From positions 1-21,167 of the forward strand of contig JBJMXE010000009.1 in assembly GCA_045809745.1 (NCBI GenBank): a stretch of 21,167 nt of DNA, written 5' to 3'. Below, piece by piece: positions 1 to 6,610 of the stretch; position 1 is the first letter of the stretch, and every line of letters starts with the position of its first letter. The notes beneath the pieces were generated by a model. The model saw only the letters and a list, made by a program, of their open reading frames with translations, was not told the origin of the DNA and searched no databases. The position numbers and the translations under genes were made by a program. The DNA is from DATFCK01 sp045809745 (GTDB taxonomy: Bacteria; Verrucomicrobiota; Verrucomicrobiia; Chthoniobacterales; UBA10450).

Positions 1-507
1 CACCGAGTGCACCTCCACCAGCGCATCGAGGTGGTATTGGGCAGCAACCTGCGATAACTGAAGCAGTTGAGCGTCACTCAGCGCGGCGACGATCAATAGA
101 ATAGCGTCAGCACCGGAACCGGCAGCTTCGGCGATCTGGATTTCGTCGATGATGAAGTCTTTCCGTAACAGCGGGACGGATACCGCATTACGCGCCGCAG
201 TGAGATCGGCCAGGCTACCCTGGAAAAATTTCTCATCCGTCAAAACTGAAATGGCTTCGGCGCCCGCAGTTTCATATTCCGTCGCCCGCTGTACCGCATC
301 GAAATCCGGCGCAATTAATCCGGCCGAAGGCGACGCTTTCTTCACTTCGGCAATAATCGCCAGTTGCCCGTCGCTCCGCTCCAAGGCGGCTCGAAAGCCG
401 CGAAAATCCCGGGCCACGCGGGCTTTGTCTTCGACCTCAGCGCGGCGTGCCCGCAACTGCTCCACTTCGATCTTCTTGGCAGCGATGATTTCTTCCAGGC
501 GGCTCAT
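1..507 (-). CDS. trpC: Indole-3-glycerol phosphate synthase, N-terminal 169 residues (cut by window edge)
   Basis: TrpC closes the indole ring of 1-(o-carboxyphenylamino)-1-deoxyribulose 5-phosphate in tryptophan synthesis, in the cytoplasm. Translating the minus strand from ATG at 507 gives an open frame to the window edge. It begins MSRLEEIIAAKKIEVEQLR, the usual N-terminal helix. It then shows IAEVKKASPSAGLI (residues about 51-64, with the catalytic Lys of the EVKxASPS motif), the segment ISVLTDEKFFQG, and LLRKDFIIDEIQI with the second catalytic Lys. GADAILLIVAALS and ALVEVHS follow. About a third of the usual 255-270 residues is missing because the window ends. I see no Shine-Dalgarno sequence before the start. 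It is divergent from the hydrolase at 581, with 73 bp between them. The family call is firm. Confidence 0.95.
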   Translation of the reverse strand, partial: MSRLEEIIAAKKIEVEQLRARRAEVEDKARVARDFRGFRAALERSDGQLAIIAEVKKASPSAGLIAPDFDAVQRATEYETAGAEAISVLTDEKFFQGSLADLTAARNAVSVPLLRKDFIIDEIQIAEAAGSGADAILLIVAALSDAQLLQLSQVAAQYHLDALVEVHSV

Positions 508-580
508 CGGTTGAACGTTTCTATGGAGACCATGTCAACCAAGCGAACAGATCGGATCACGCACCGGCCTACAGTACGAC

Positions 581-1507
581 ATGAGTTCGCGACAGAAAAA
601 TATTCAGAAGCCACCGGCGCGATCACGCCTGCCGCGATGGATGACTCATCTCTGGCGAGAATGGACGGTTGAGAGCTGGCGAGCAATCACGCCGGCATTC
701 ACTCGTCCTAACCCCCAGCACTGGGACAATCGCAGAGTGACGGCGGCATGGCTTGGGCACGCCACCGTCTTGATCAACTTCTTCGGCCTCAACATCATCA
801 CTGATCCTGCCTTGTTTTCACGAGTTGGCGTTCGGCTGCCCGGATTCACCGTCGGACCCAAACGGCTCACGGCCCCGGCATTGCATGTGAACGAATTGCC
901 GCCAATCCATCTGATTCTTCTTTCGCACGCGCACTTCGATCATTTTGATCTGCGGACCTTACGACGATTTGGCCGCTCCACCCGCGTCGTTACCGCCCGT
1001 AGCACTGCTGATCTGCTGCGCTGGACCCGCCTGCGACATCACGCCACCGAACTCCAATGGAATGAAACCCGGCAAATTTCCACTGAGGCGGGTGAAATCA
1101 AAGTTACCGCGCTTCCGGTTAAGCACTGGGGCGCTCGAATACGGAAAGATTTTTACCGTGGCTACAATGCCTATCTCGTGGAAAGAAATAGTCGCCGTAT
1201 CCTGTTTGGCGGCGACACCGCGTTCACCGAATCCTTTCAGCCGTTAGGCCAAAATGGCGGCGTGGATCTGGCGATATTGTCCGTCGGCTGTTACAATCCC
1301 TGGATCCGATCACACTGCACTCCGGAAGAGGCGGTGAAGATGGCCGATTACGCGGGGGCGCGATTCATTCTGCCGATTCATCACCAGACGTTTCGGCTCA
1401 GCTTCGAACCGTTGCGCGAACCGATCCAGCGGTTCGAAAGAGCGTTGGCCGACCAGCCGGAGCGGATCGCGCTTCGGGAGATCGGCGAAACATTTGTACT
1501 ACCCTGA
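581..1507 (+). CDS. Metallo-beta-lactamase-fold hydrolase, NAPE-PLD/UlaG-like
   Basis: A 308-residue zinc-dependent hydrolase of the MBL superfamily. The metal ligands are visible in order: LSHAHFDHFD (residues 114-123, the HxHxDH motif), His182 in KHWGAR, Asp212 in FGGDTAF, and His267-His268 in PIHHQTF. An early GHATVLI (59-65) followed by NIITDPALFS, and the KHWGAR block, are typical of the branch holding N-acyl-phosphatidylethanolamine phospholipase D and bacterial RomA/UlaG relatives. No signal peptide is seen, so it is probably cytoplasmic. The first 45 residues are basic and variable. The ATG at 581 is the first that fits, although no Shine-Dalgarno sequence precedes it. The physiological substrate (a phospholipid, a cyclic phosphodiester or a lactone) cannot be told from sequence. 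The gene stands alone, divergent from trpC. Confidence 0.85.
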   Translation: MSSRQKNIQKPPARSRLPRWMTHLWREWTVESWRAITPAFTRPNPQHWDNRRVTAAWLGHATVLINFFGLNIITDPALFSRVGVRLPGFTVGPKRLTAPALHVNELPPIHLILLSHAHFDHFDLRTLRRFGRSTRVVTARSTADLLRWTRLRHHATELQWNETRQISTEAGEIKVTALPVKHWGARIRKDFYRGYNAYLVERNSRRILFGGDTAFTESFQPLGQNGGVDLAILSVGCYNPWIRSHCTPEEAVKMADYAGARFILPIHHQTFRLSFEPLREPIQRFERALADQPERIALREIGETFVLP

Positions 1508-1520
1508 TAACAGCCTCCGA

Positions 1521-1639
1521 CAACCAACATCCAAGCTCCAGAGAAACTCCAATCACAAAAAGCCTCCAGCCCAAACCCCAGCGCAGTCTGTGAAGCTTTG
1601 CATATTGAAGTTCATTGGAGGTTGGTGCTTGGCATTTCG
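1521..1639. repeat. Degenerate inverted TTGGAG/CTTGG-type repeat
   Basis: Downstream of the hydrolase, the minus strand of 1521-1554 reads as loose iterations of TTGGAG, CTTGGA and GTTGG. The plus strand of 1614-1635 carries a similar run, ATTGGAGGTTGGTGCTTGG. The two runs face each other around about 60 bp with no gene. The match is imperfect and the boundaries are approximate. It may be debris of a small repeat-bounded element. The rest of 1508-1710 shows nothing recognisable. Confidence 0.3.
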
Positions 1640-1710
1640 TGACTACCGCCGAAGGCACCGGGCTCAGCCCTTGCTCAACAATCCGTCGGATGTAGTTTCC
1701 TCCCTCGCTC

Positions 1711-1783
<73 letters not shown>

Positions 1784-2008
1784 CTCCTCCTCGTATCCCA
1801 CGGAAAACGGCTCTGGAAAACCACTGTTCTCTGAGTGCGCCGAGGGTGTCAGGGCTGGATGGTAAACTGAGGTATCACAGCCTCGACCGTCGAAATTCGT
1901 TTCAGATTTTAAGGGCTTATTCCCGGTTAGCGGTGAGCTAGAACGTCTTGCACGGCATCATCCTACAAGAGTTTCACCCTGTACCCGTCGCTCCTACCCC
2001 TTGTGGGT

Positions 2009-2014
2009 TATAAT
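2009..2014 (+). promoter_or_regulatory. Possible -10 box for the acyltransferase gene
   Basis: TATAAT lies in a short AT-rich patch (about 2005-2040), 46 bp before the start codon at 2060. No good -35 hexamer sits 16-18 bp upstream. Next to the start codon is a small hairpin, CGGCA (2038-2042) with TGCCG (2048-2052), which could affect translation. The remaining part of 1784-2059 shows nothing recognisable. Confidence 0.3.
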
Positions 2015-2059
2015 TATTAAGTTTTATGATGAAATTGCGGCAGGTTTTGCCGTAAAAAC

Positions 2060-3322
2060 ATGTCCCCCCTTCCAAGTTCCGCCGCCGGGACTGCATTCGT
2101 ATCACCGGTTTCCAATAGCGCTGAGAGGCAGCCCAGACTCACGGTCGTCGAATCCCCTATCCAAAGAGTCGACTTCCTCGATCAGTGGCGTGGATTGGCG
2201 GTCCTGGTTGTTTTTGTCTATCACGCTCTAGGGATTTCTTTCCGTCATTACCAACCAGGATGGATTCTAGGTAACTGGTTCCGAGATTTTAACCTGCCTA
2301 AGTCCTATTTGGCACTTCTGCCAATCACTTGGGGATGGGCGGGTGTTTCGATTTTCTTTGTCATCAGCGGTTTCTGCATTCACCTCAGTTTTCGGCAGAA
2401 ATCGGACTGGGCGATTTTTTTTAGCAATCGGTTCTTTCGTATTTACCCGCCCTATTTTGTTGCCTTGGTTTTTTTCGCGTTTTTCTTTCCGATTACGCGA
2501 TTAACTCTCGGGTCGACTGGGAGCGCCGGACAATTCGCCAGCCACGTGCTGCTCCTTCATAATCTAGCGGGGTCGTTTTTCGACGGGATCAATCCCTCTT
2601 TTTGGACAATCGCAGTCGAAGCGCAGCTCTATCTCCTCTTCCCGGTATTTTTGGTGCTGATGAACAGGATTGGATGGCGAAGGGGCCTGATTACTGTTGC
2701 CGCGATCGAGTTTACCCTGCGCGCCGCCCAAGGTTTTGTTTTTGCCTACACGGGGAAATGCCCGCCCCAGTGGCTCACAAGCACGCCATTCGCCTACTGG
2801 TTTGGCTGGGGAATCGGAGCAGCCCTGGCAGAGGCCCATATAAAAGCTCAACCAGTTCCGTTCCTGGGATCGTCCACACTGAAATGGTTCGCGTTGGCAG
2901 CCTTCTGCACATTTATCGGCCCGCTATCGTTCCTGTCGTTTCCGTTGTTTTCCGTGGCAACTGCTTCGGCCATCGCCAAAGGGCTGAGTGGCAACGGCGG
3001 AGCTGCAATGCGTCTGCCAAGTTCCTTCCAGCAGCATCTCCGGTGGGCCGGCCTGTGGAGCTACAGCATCTACCTTTTGCATCAGCCGTTCCTGTTAGCG
3101 GTTCCGGGACTGACCCATCATCTATTCACGCGTGTCCACCCATTGGGAACCTTCGCATTGTGCCTCGCTTTCTGGGTCCCGATGGTGGTTTTCGCAGGGC
3201 TGTACTTTCGATTTTGTGAAAAGCCGAGCATACGACTCGGCAAGACTTTGCCGAGCTTGGGTCAACCGGTCTTCGAATGGCGTCTTCGACCAGTGCGATC
3301 CGATTTTTCTTCCAGTGCGTAA
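2060..3322 (+). CDS. Acyltransferase 3 family (OafA/YrhL-like) membrane protein
   Basis: A 420-residue integral membrane acyltransferase of Pfam Acyl_transf_3 type. The family features are visible in order: FLDQWRGLAVLVVFVYHALG (about 34-53, with the conserved R and the membrane His), GVSIFFVISGFCIHLSF, then RFFRIYPPYFVAL, FWTIAVEAQLYLLFPVFLV, and a late LWSYSIYLLHQPFLL. About ten hydrophobic segments are present. Such proteins move acyl groups (acetyl, succinyl or others) from the cytoplasm onto surface sugars, lipids or antibiotics. The acceptor cannot be named. No glycosyltransferase or polysaccharide cluster is adjacent, so it stands as an orphan gene. The start at 2060 has no clear Shine-Dalgarno sequence, and a start a few codons later would not touch the conserved domain. 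Confidence 0.88.
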   Translation: MSPLPSSAAGTAFVSPVSNSAERQPRLTVVESPIQRVDFLDQWRGLAVLVVFVYHALGISFRHYQPGWILGNWFRDFNLPKSYLALLPITWGWAGVSIFFVISGFCIHLSFRQKSDWAIFFSNRFFRIYPPYFVALVFFAFFFPITRLTLGSTGSAGQFASHVLLLHNLAGSFFDGINPSFWTIAVEAQLYLLFPVFLVLMNRIGWRRGLITVAAIEFTLRAAQGFVFAYTGKCPPQWLTSTPFAYWFGWGIGAALAEAHIKAQPVPFLGSSTLKWFALAAFCTFIGPLSFLSFPLFSVATASAIAKGLSGNGGAAMRLPSSFQQHLRWAGLWSYSIYLLHQPFLLAVPGLTHHLFTRVHPLGTFALCLAFWVPMVVFAGLYFRFCEKPSIRLGKTLPSLGQPVFEWRLRPVRSDFSSSA

Positions 3323-3359
3323 GTCTGTTCCGGTGACGAGACGCCGGAGTTCGGCGTTC

Positions 3360-3384
3360 GGCGCCTGGCACAGGCGCCCTACAA
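3360..3384 (-). repeat. REP-like palindrome with GTAG head, at the end of gatA
   Basis: On the minus strand the order is TTGTAG, then the perfect hairpin GGCGCCTG-TGC-CAGGCGCC (8-bp stem, 3-nt loop). A GTAG tetranucleotide at the foot of a hairpin is the established hallmark of REP elements mobilised by RAYT (TnpA-REP) transposases. The TAG of this head is also the gatA stop codon. The element lies between convergent genes and could help end transcription, but no T-run follows. Confidence 0.6.
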
Positions 3385-4836
3385 CGGCGCCTTCGCCTTA
3401 TGCCAATCGGTGCTTTGCTCGTAGGCGTGGGCGATCTGGAACATCTTCGCTTCGTTCAACGCCTTCGCTTGTAACTGCAATCCAATCGGGAGCCGTTTTC
3501 CGTCCACTTCCGCGAAACCGCACGGCAGGCTGATTCCGCAGATGCCGGCAAGATTACCGGCGTTGGTAAAAATATCGGCAAGATACATCTGCAACGGATC
3601 AGCCGTTCGTTCACCGAATTTGAACGCCGGAACGGGCGATGTGGGCGAGACGAGCGCATCCACTTGTTCAAACGCTTTCGCGAAATCGCGGCGAATGAGC
3701 TCACGAACTTTCTGCGCCCGCAGATAGTAGGCATCGTAATATCCCGAACTTAAGACGTAAGTGCCGAGAATAATCCGGCGTTTTACTTCCGCGCCGAAAC
3801 CCTCGCCTCGTGTCCGGCCGTAAAGATCCAGCATGTCTGACGGATTCTCGGCGCGGTAGCCGTAACGAACGCCATCGAAGCGCGCCAGATTCGCGGACGC
3901 CTCGGCGGTAGCAACGATGTAGTACACGGCGATGGCATATTCGGTATGCGGCAACGACACTTCAATGATTTCCGCGCCTAACGACTGAAATTGCTTCACA
4001 GCCGCACCCACTGCGGCTTTCACCTGTGGATCCACGCCTTCAACCATGTATTGACGCGGCAATCCGAGTCGCACGCCTTTCAAATCAACCGCCAAATTCG
4101 ACGTGTAATCATTTACCGGCTCGTTAAGACACGTGGTGTCCTGTGGATCCGCGCCGGCGATCACGCTCATGATCATCGCGCTGTCGCGAACGGTTTTGGC
4201 AATCGGTCCAACCTGATCGAGCGATGACGCAAACGCGGTAACGCCAAAACGGGAAACGCGGCCATAAGTCGGTTTCACTCCCACCACACCACACAACGAG
4301 GCTGGCTGGCGAATGGATCCTCCGGTATCAGTTCCCAGCGCGCCGAACGCGGCGTCGGCGGCAATGGCCGCGGCAGATCCTCCGCTCGATCCGCCGGGCA
4401 CGCGGGACGCATCCCACGGATTGCGCGTCAGTTTGATGCTCGAATTCTCGGTGGACGATCCCATCGCGAACTCGTCCATGTTTGTTTTGCCGAATGGGAT
4501 CGCGCCGGCAGCACGCAATTTGCGGATAACCGTCGCGTCATACGGCGCGCGATAGGATTGCAGGATTCTCGAGCCACAGGTGCACGGTTCTCCCTTTACA
4601 TTGATGAGATCCTTCACTGCGATCGGGATTCCGCCTAACGGCAGATTCACGTCGGCCTTTTCCGCTTCTTTCAGTGCAGCGTCAAAGTCGATCGAGAGAT
4701 AGGCACCGACTTCGCTGTCCACCTGCTCGATGCGTGCGCGCAGCGATTCCAGAACTTCGGCCGGCGAAACTTCACCCCGCCGCAACAAATCCTGCAGCTC
4801 GGCGATGCTGCAGGCCGGCAGACTTGCGGCTGTCAT
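3379..4836 (-). CDS. gatA: Asp-tRNA(Asn)/Glu-tRNA(Gln) amidotransferase subunit A
   Basis: GatA is the glutaminase subunit of GatCAB, releasing ammonia that amidates Asp-tRNA(Asn) or Glu-tRNA(Gln). The 485-residue product shows the amidase signature. Lys75 lies in GGIPIAVKDLIN, cis-Ser150 in RVPGGSSGGSAAA and the nucleophile Ser174 in GTDTGGSIRQPAS. The spacing matches the Ser-cisSer-Lys triad of characterised GatA (79/154/178 in S. aureus). The frame is open upstream to 4914, but the start at 4836 is preferred. It overlaps the gatC stop as ATGA and begins MTAASLPACSIAELQDLL, as the family does. The last codon and stop (TTG TAG) come from a REP-like palindrome. No gatB lies next to it in this window. 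Confidence 0.96.
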   Translation of the reverse strand: MTAASLPACSIAELQDLLRRGEVSPAEVLESLRARIEQVDSEVGAYLSIDFDAALKEAEKADVNLPLGGIPIAVKDLINVKGEPCTCGSRILQSYRAPYDATVIRKLRAAGAIPFGKTNMDEFAMGSSTENSSIKLTRNPWDASRVPGGSSGGSAAAIAADAAFGALGTDTGGSIRQPASLCGVVGVKPTYGRVSRFGVTAFASSLDQVGPIAKTVRDSAMIMSVIAGADPQDTTCLNEPVNDYTSNLAVDLKGVRLGLPRQYMVEGVDPQVKAAVGAAVKQFQSLGAEIIEVSLPHTEYAIAVYYIVATAEASANLARFDGVRYGYRAENPSDMLDLYGRTRGEGFGAEVKRRIILGTYVLSSGYYDAYYLRAQKVRELIRRDFAKAFEQVDALVSPTSPVPAFKFGERTADPLQMYLADIFTNAGNLAGICGISLPCGFAEVDGKRLPIGLQLQAKALNEAKMFQIAHAYEQSTDWHKAKAPL

Positions 4837-5123
4837 TCGACAACCTTGGGTACGATGAACAGATTGTTCGCCTGGCGCGGTGCGTTGGACAACGCTTCTT
4901 CCGCGGTAAACCAATCCCGCGGTTTGTCTTCGCGGAAGACATTGAACACCGGAATCGCATGGGTGGTCGCCTCCACCTGGCTGACGTCCACCTCCCGCAG
5001 CTTCTCTATATAATGAAGGACATCGGAAAGCTGCTTTTGGAACAGCTCCTTCTCGGGCGCGGTCAGGTTCATTCGTGCGAGCTGCGCAACGTATCCGACA
5101 TCGATCTCCTCCGATGCGCTCAC
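4833..5123 (-). CDS. gatC: Asp-tRNA(Asn)/Glu-tRNA(Gln) amidotransferase subunit C
   Basis: GatC is the small subunit that wraps around GatA and holds the GatCAB complex together. The 96-residue product has the family pattern: IDVGYVAQLARMNLTAPEKE at the N-terminus, then LSDVLHYIEKLREVDVSQVE, and the C-terminal block with VFREDKP and ALSNAPRQANNLFIVPKVVE. The start codon is GTG at 5123. It lies 7 bp after the stop of the upstream coiled-coil gene and has no clear Shine-Dalgarno sequence. Its TGA stop overlaps the gatA ATG by 4 bp, so the two are translationally coupled. Co-transcription with the two membrane-protein genes upstream is likely from spacing alone. Confidence 0.95.
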   Translation of the reverse strand: MSASEEIDVGYVAQLARMNLTAPEKELFQKQLSDVLHYIEKLREVDVSQVEATTHAIPVFNVFREDKPRDWFTAEEALSNAPRQANNLFIVPKVVE

Positions 5124-5130
5124 GAGTGAA

Positions 5131-5499
5131 TTACATCCCGCGGAAATGCGCCACCAGCCAAATGACGGCAGCCATCAGCGCGATTACCAGCAGCAGAAAA
5201 ACAATTCGTCCGTCCCGGCGCTCTTTCCGGAGCGCGCGACGCGGCCCGGAAGAAGATCCTTCGTCGCCGTAACGTTTGTCCCGCAGCGATAAAGATACGT
5301 CGAGCCGGCTCCGTTCCTCGCCCGCACGCATCAACAGCTCCTCGCGATGGTGACGGTTGAGTTCTTCAGCCACTCGCGGTGCTTCCTCGATCATCCGTTC
5401 GAGTTTTTCCATCTTGTCCCGCAGTTCCGACTCCTGTCGGGCGAGCTCTTGTTTACTTTGGTCGAGCGTTGAGGCCGACTTGGCGGGGCGGCGAAGCAT
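5131..5499 (-). CDS. Hypothetical coiled-coil protein with C-terminal membrane anchor
   Basis: 122 residues, function unknown. Residues about 10-65 are highly charged and rich in E, R, K and Q (for example SKQELARQESELRDKMEKLE), as expected for a coiled coil. A basic stretch with RRALRKERRDGR follows. One hydrophobic segment, IVFLLLVIALMAAVIWLV (about 99-116), then ends in HFRGM. This looks like a tail-anchored protein whose coiled coil faces the cytoplasm. The start lies 6 bp after the stop of the gene at 5506-6132, which encodes a protein of similar design, so the two may partner each other. It reads in the same direction into gatC, 7 bp away. Shared membership with gatCA may only reflect operon economy. 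Confidence 0.7.
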   Translation of the reverse strand: MLRRPAKSASTLDQSKQELARQESELRDKMEKLERMIEEAPRVAEELNRHHREELLMRAGEERSRLDVSLSLRDKRYGDEGSSSGPRRALRKERRDGRIVFLLLVIALMAAVIWLVAHFRGM

Positions 5500-5505
5500 G
5501 CAGAG

Positions 5506-6132
5506 CTACTGGGCTTTGCCTGCCATCCAAAAGAAAATGAGCAGCGCAATAAAGCCAAAGGCAATGAGCGGCAGAGTGAAAGCGAGGCCGATTTGGAGCC
5601 ATTGGCCGAACGATCGGCCGCCGCGCAGCAGATCAGATACATCAGGCGCCACTTCCGGCAGGCTTCCGTCCGCCTGAGCTTCGTCGGTCGCCTGTAGCCG
5701 GCTTCGCTGCTGACTGAATTCAGTTCGGGCGTCATCGACCGCGCTGAGTGCCCGGCTCAACTCCTTGTGAAGTTCAGCGGGGTTCCAACTTTTCGGATCG
5801 ATCGCCTCGATCAACTCCAGATGTTGACCGAAACTCTCGCGAGTCGAACGGATTTGCTCGAGTTTCTTTTGGGTGTCGTATGCTTCGCGTTCGAGAACGA
5901 CAAGCGATCTCGTTAGCTTGTCCATCATTTCGCCCCGACCGCGTTCCAGTTCTTCCTGGCGTCGGCTGAGTTCCTCCAGCTCGCGCTTCTGCTTCTCAAT
6001 CTGGTCCTGCTGGCGCTTCAGCTGGAGCAACTGCTCCTGCGCCTTCTGCACCTGCGAATCGAGATGCTCGGGCGACATCGCCTCTTCATTCAGTTCCAGC
6101 ATTTGTTCAATCGGTCTGATTCTCTCGGGCAT
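5506..6132 (-). CDS. Hypothetical coiled-coil protein with C-terminal membrane anchor, first gene of the gatCA block
   Basis: 208 residues, function unknown. Residues about 15-95 form a long heptad-like region rich in Q, E, K and L (for example QLLQLKRQQDQIEKQKRELE). A second charged helix (about 105-145) follows, then a polar, acidic linker. A single strongly hydrophobic segment (about 183-204, with LAFTLPLIAFGFIALLIFFW) lies just before the end. No signal peptide is seen, so a tail-anchored membrane protein with a cytoplasmic coiled coil is likely. The ATG at 6132 is the first in frame, without a visible Shine-Dalgarno sequence. Upstream, 6133-6240 shows no convincing promoter. The same architecture in the next gene suggests ancient duplication or a heteromeric pair, although the sequences are not obviously alike. 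Confidence 0.7.
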   Translation of the reverse strand: MPERIRPIEQMLELNEEAMSPEHLDSQVQKAQEQLLQLKRQQDQIEKQKRELEELSRRQEELERGRGEMMDKLTRSLVVLEREAYDTQKKLEQIRSTRESFGQHLELIEAIDPKSWNPAELHKELSRALSAVDDARTEFSQQRSRLQATDEAQADGSLPEVAPDVSDLLRGGRSFGQWLQIGLAFTLPLIAFGFIALLIFFWMAGKAQ

Positions 6133-6240
6133 GTCAATTTTCGCATACGGTTTCCGCCGTTATGGCGCTGCGGGATCAACCGTCGTCGCACATTAACGAC
6201 ACCGTCACGAATTTCCACACTTTTCCCGAATGAAAATTTA

Positions 6241-6270
6241 TTGAACAGGAGATAACGGAGAAAACAGAGG
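6241..6270 (-). repeat. Left inverted repeat of the 6241-6593 element
   Basis: Read on the minus strand it begins CCTCTGTTTTCTCC and ends CTCCTGTTCAA. It is built from loose iterations of a CTCTGTT/CTCCGTT unit about 9-10 bp long. Its partner is 6564-6593, with 5 mismatches in 30. Confidence 0.7.
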
Positions 6271-6273
6271 TCT

Positions 6274-6521
6274 TCAATGGTTCGCCCCTGCCAGGATTAC
6301 TCGGCTGATTCCGTCAGTGACTTTTTGCTCGTGGAAATTGGTGATCAGTCCCAGGGGAACGTTGAGTAGCTTGAGATAACTCAGTAGTTGCGCCTTATGA
6401 ATCGGCAAAACTTTTTCCACCGCTCTCGCCTCCACGAGCACACCTTATCGCGATGAACTTCAATCGCTGCCGCAATAATCAACTCCGTTAATGCTGAGGC
6501 CTTGGCGAAATGGGGATGCAC
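6274..6521 (-). pseudogene. GxxExxY protein (PDDEXK_3 family), internally deleted and frameshifted
   Basis: Two family pieces lie in different frames of the minus strand. From a possible GTG at 6521, one frame reads HPHFAKASALTELIIAAAIEV, then HRD, the normal N-terminus up to the helix before the GxxExxY motif. The sequence then jumps to another frame reading VLVEARAVEKVLPIHKAQLL, then SYLKLLNVPLGLITNF, ending at TGA 6274-6276. This is the usual C-terminal half, with the E-x-K region and the HKAQLLSYLK block. About 50 residues, including the GxxExxY motif itself, are missing at the joint. The active-site Lys position of the E-x-K motif reads Arg (EAR). The gene is surely non-functional. The family is PD-(D/E)XK nuclease-like and its biological role is unknown. 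Confidence 0.8.
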
Positions 6522-6563
6522 GACCGAGGTTTACCGCTACCACTGCTTGAGAACAGGCAAATT

Positions 6564-6593
6564 CCTCTGTTGGCTCTGTGACCTCCTGTTCAA
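6564..6593 (+). repeat. Right inverted repeat of the 6241-6593 element
   Basis: It begins CCTCTGTTGGCTCTGTG and ends CTCCTGTTCAA on the plus strand. It is the inverted partner of 6241-6270, with 25 of 30 positions identical and mismatches concentrated in the inner half. It ends 17 bp before the rlmI stop codon. Confidence 0.7.
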
Positions 6594-6610
6594 TCTGAGC
6601 TCCGGTTGAG

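Larger units (their letters stand above)
6241..6593. mobile_element. Decayed GxxExxY element bounded by 30-bp inverted repeats
   Basis: A 353-bp unit delimited by two 30-bp arms in inverted orientation that match at 25 of 30 positions. The outer ends are TTGAACAGGAG on the left and CTCCTGTTCAA on the right. Inside lies the remnant of a GxxExxY gene on the minus strand. No other gene fits. I see no convincing target-site duplication just outside the arms. The layout mirrors the intact unit at 12185-12627, but the repeat sequence is different. That the unit moves, or once moved, is inference. Confidence 0.55.

Noticed and set aside
511..538. TTGACA on the minus strand (538-533) as a trpC -35 box
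   Set aside because: The matching -10 position (about 511-516) reads GTTCAA, a poor box, and the leader would be almost nil.
4837..4914. 26-residue N-terminal extension of GatA
   Set aside because: It overlaps gatC in another frame and has no similarity to GatA N-termini. The ATGA junction at 4833-4836 fixes the start.
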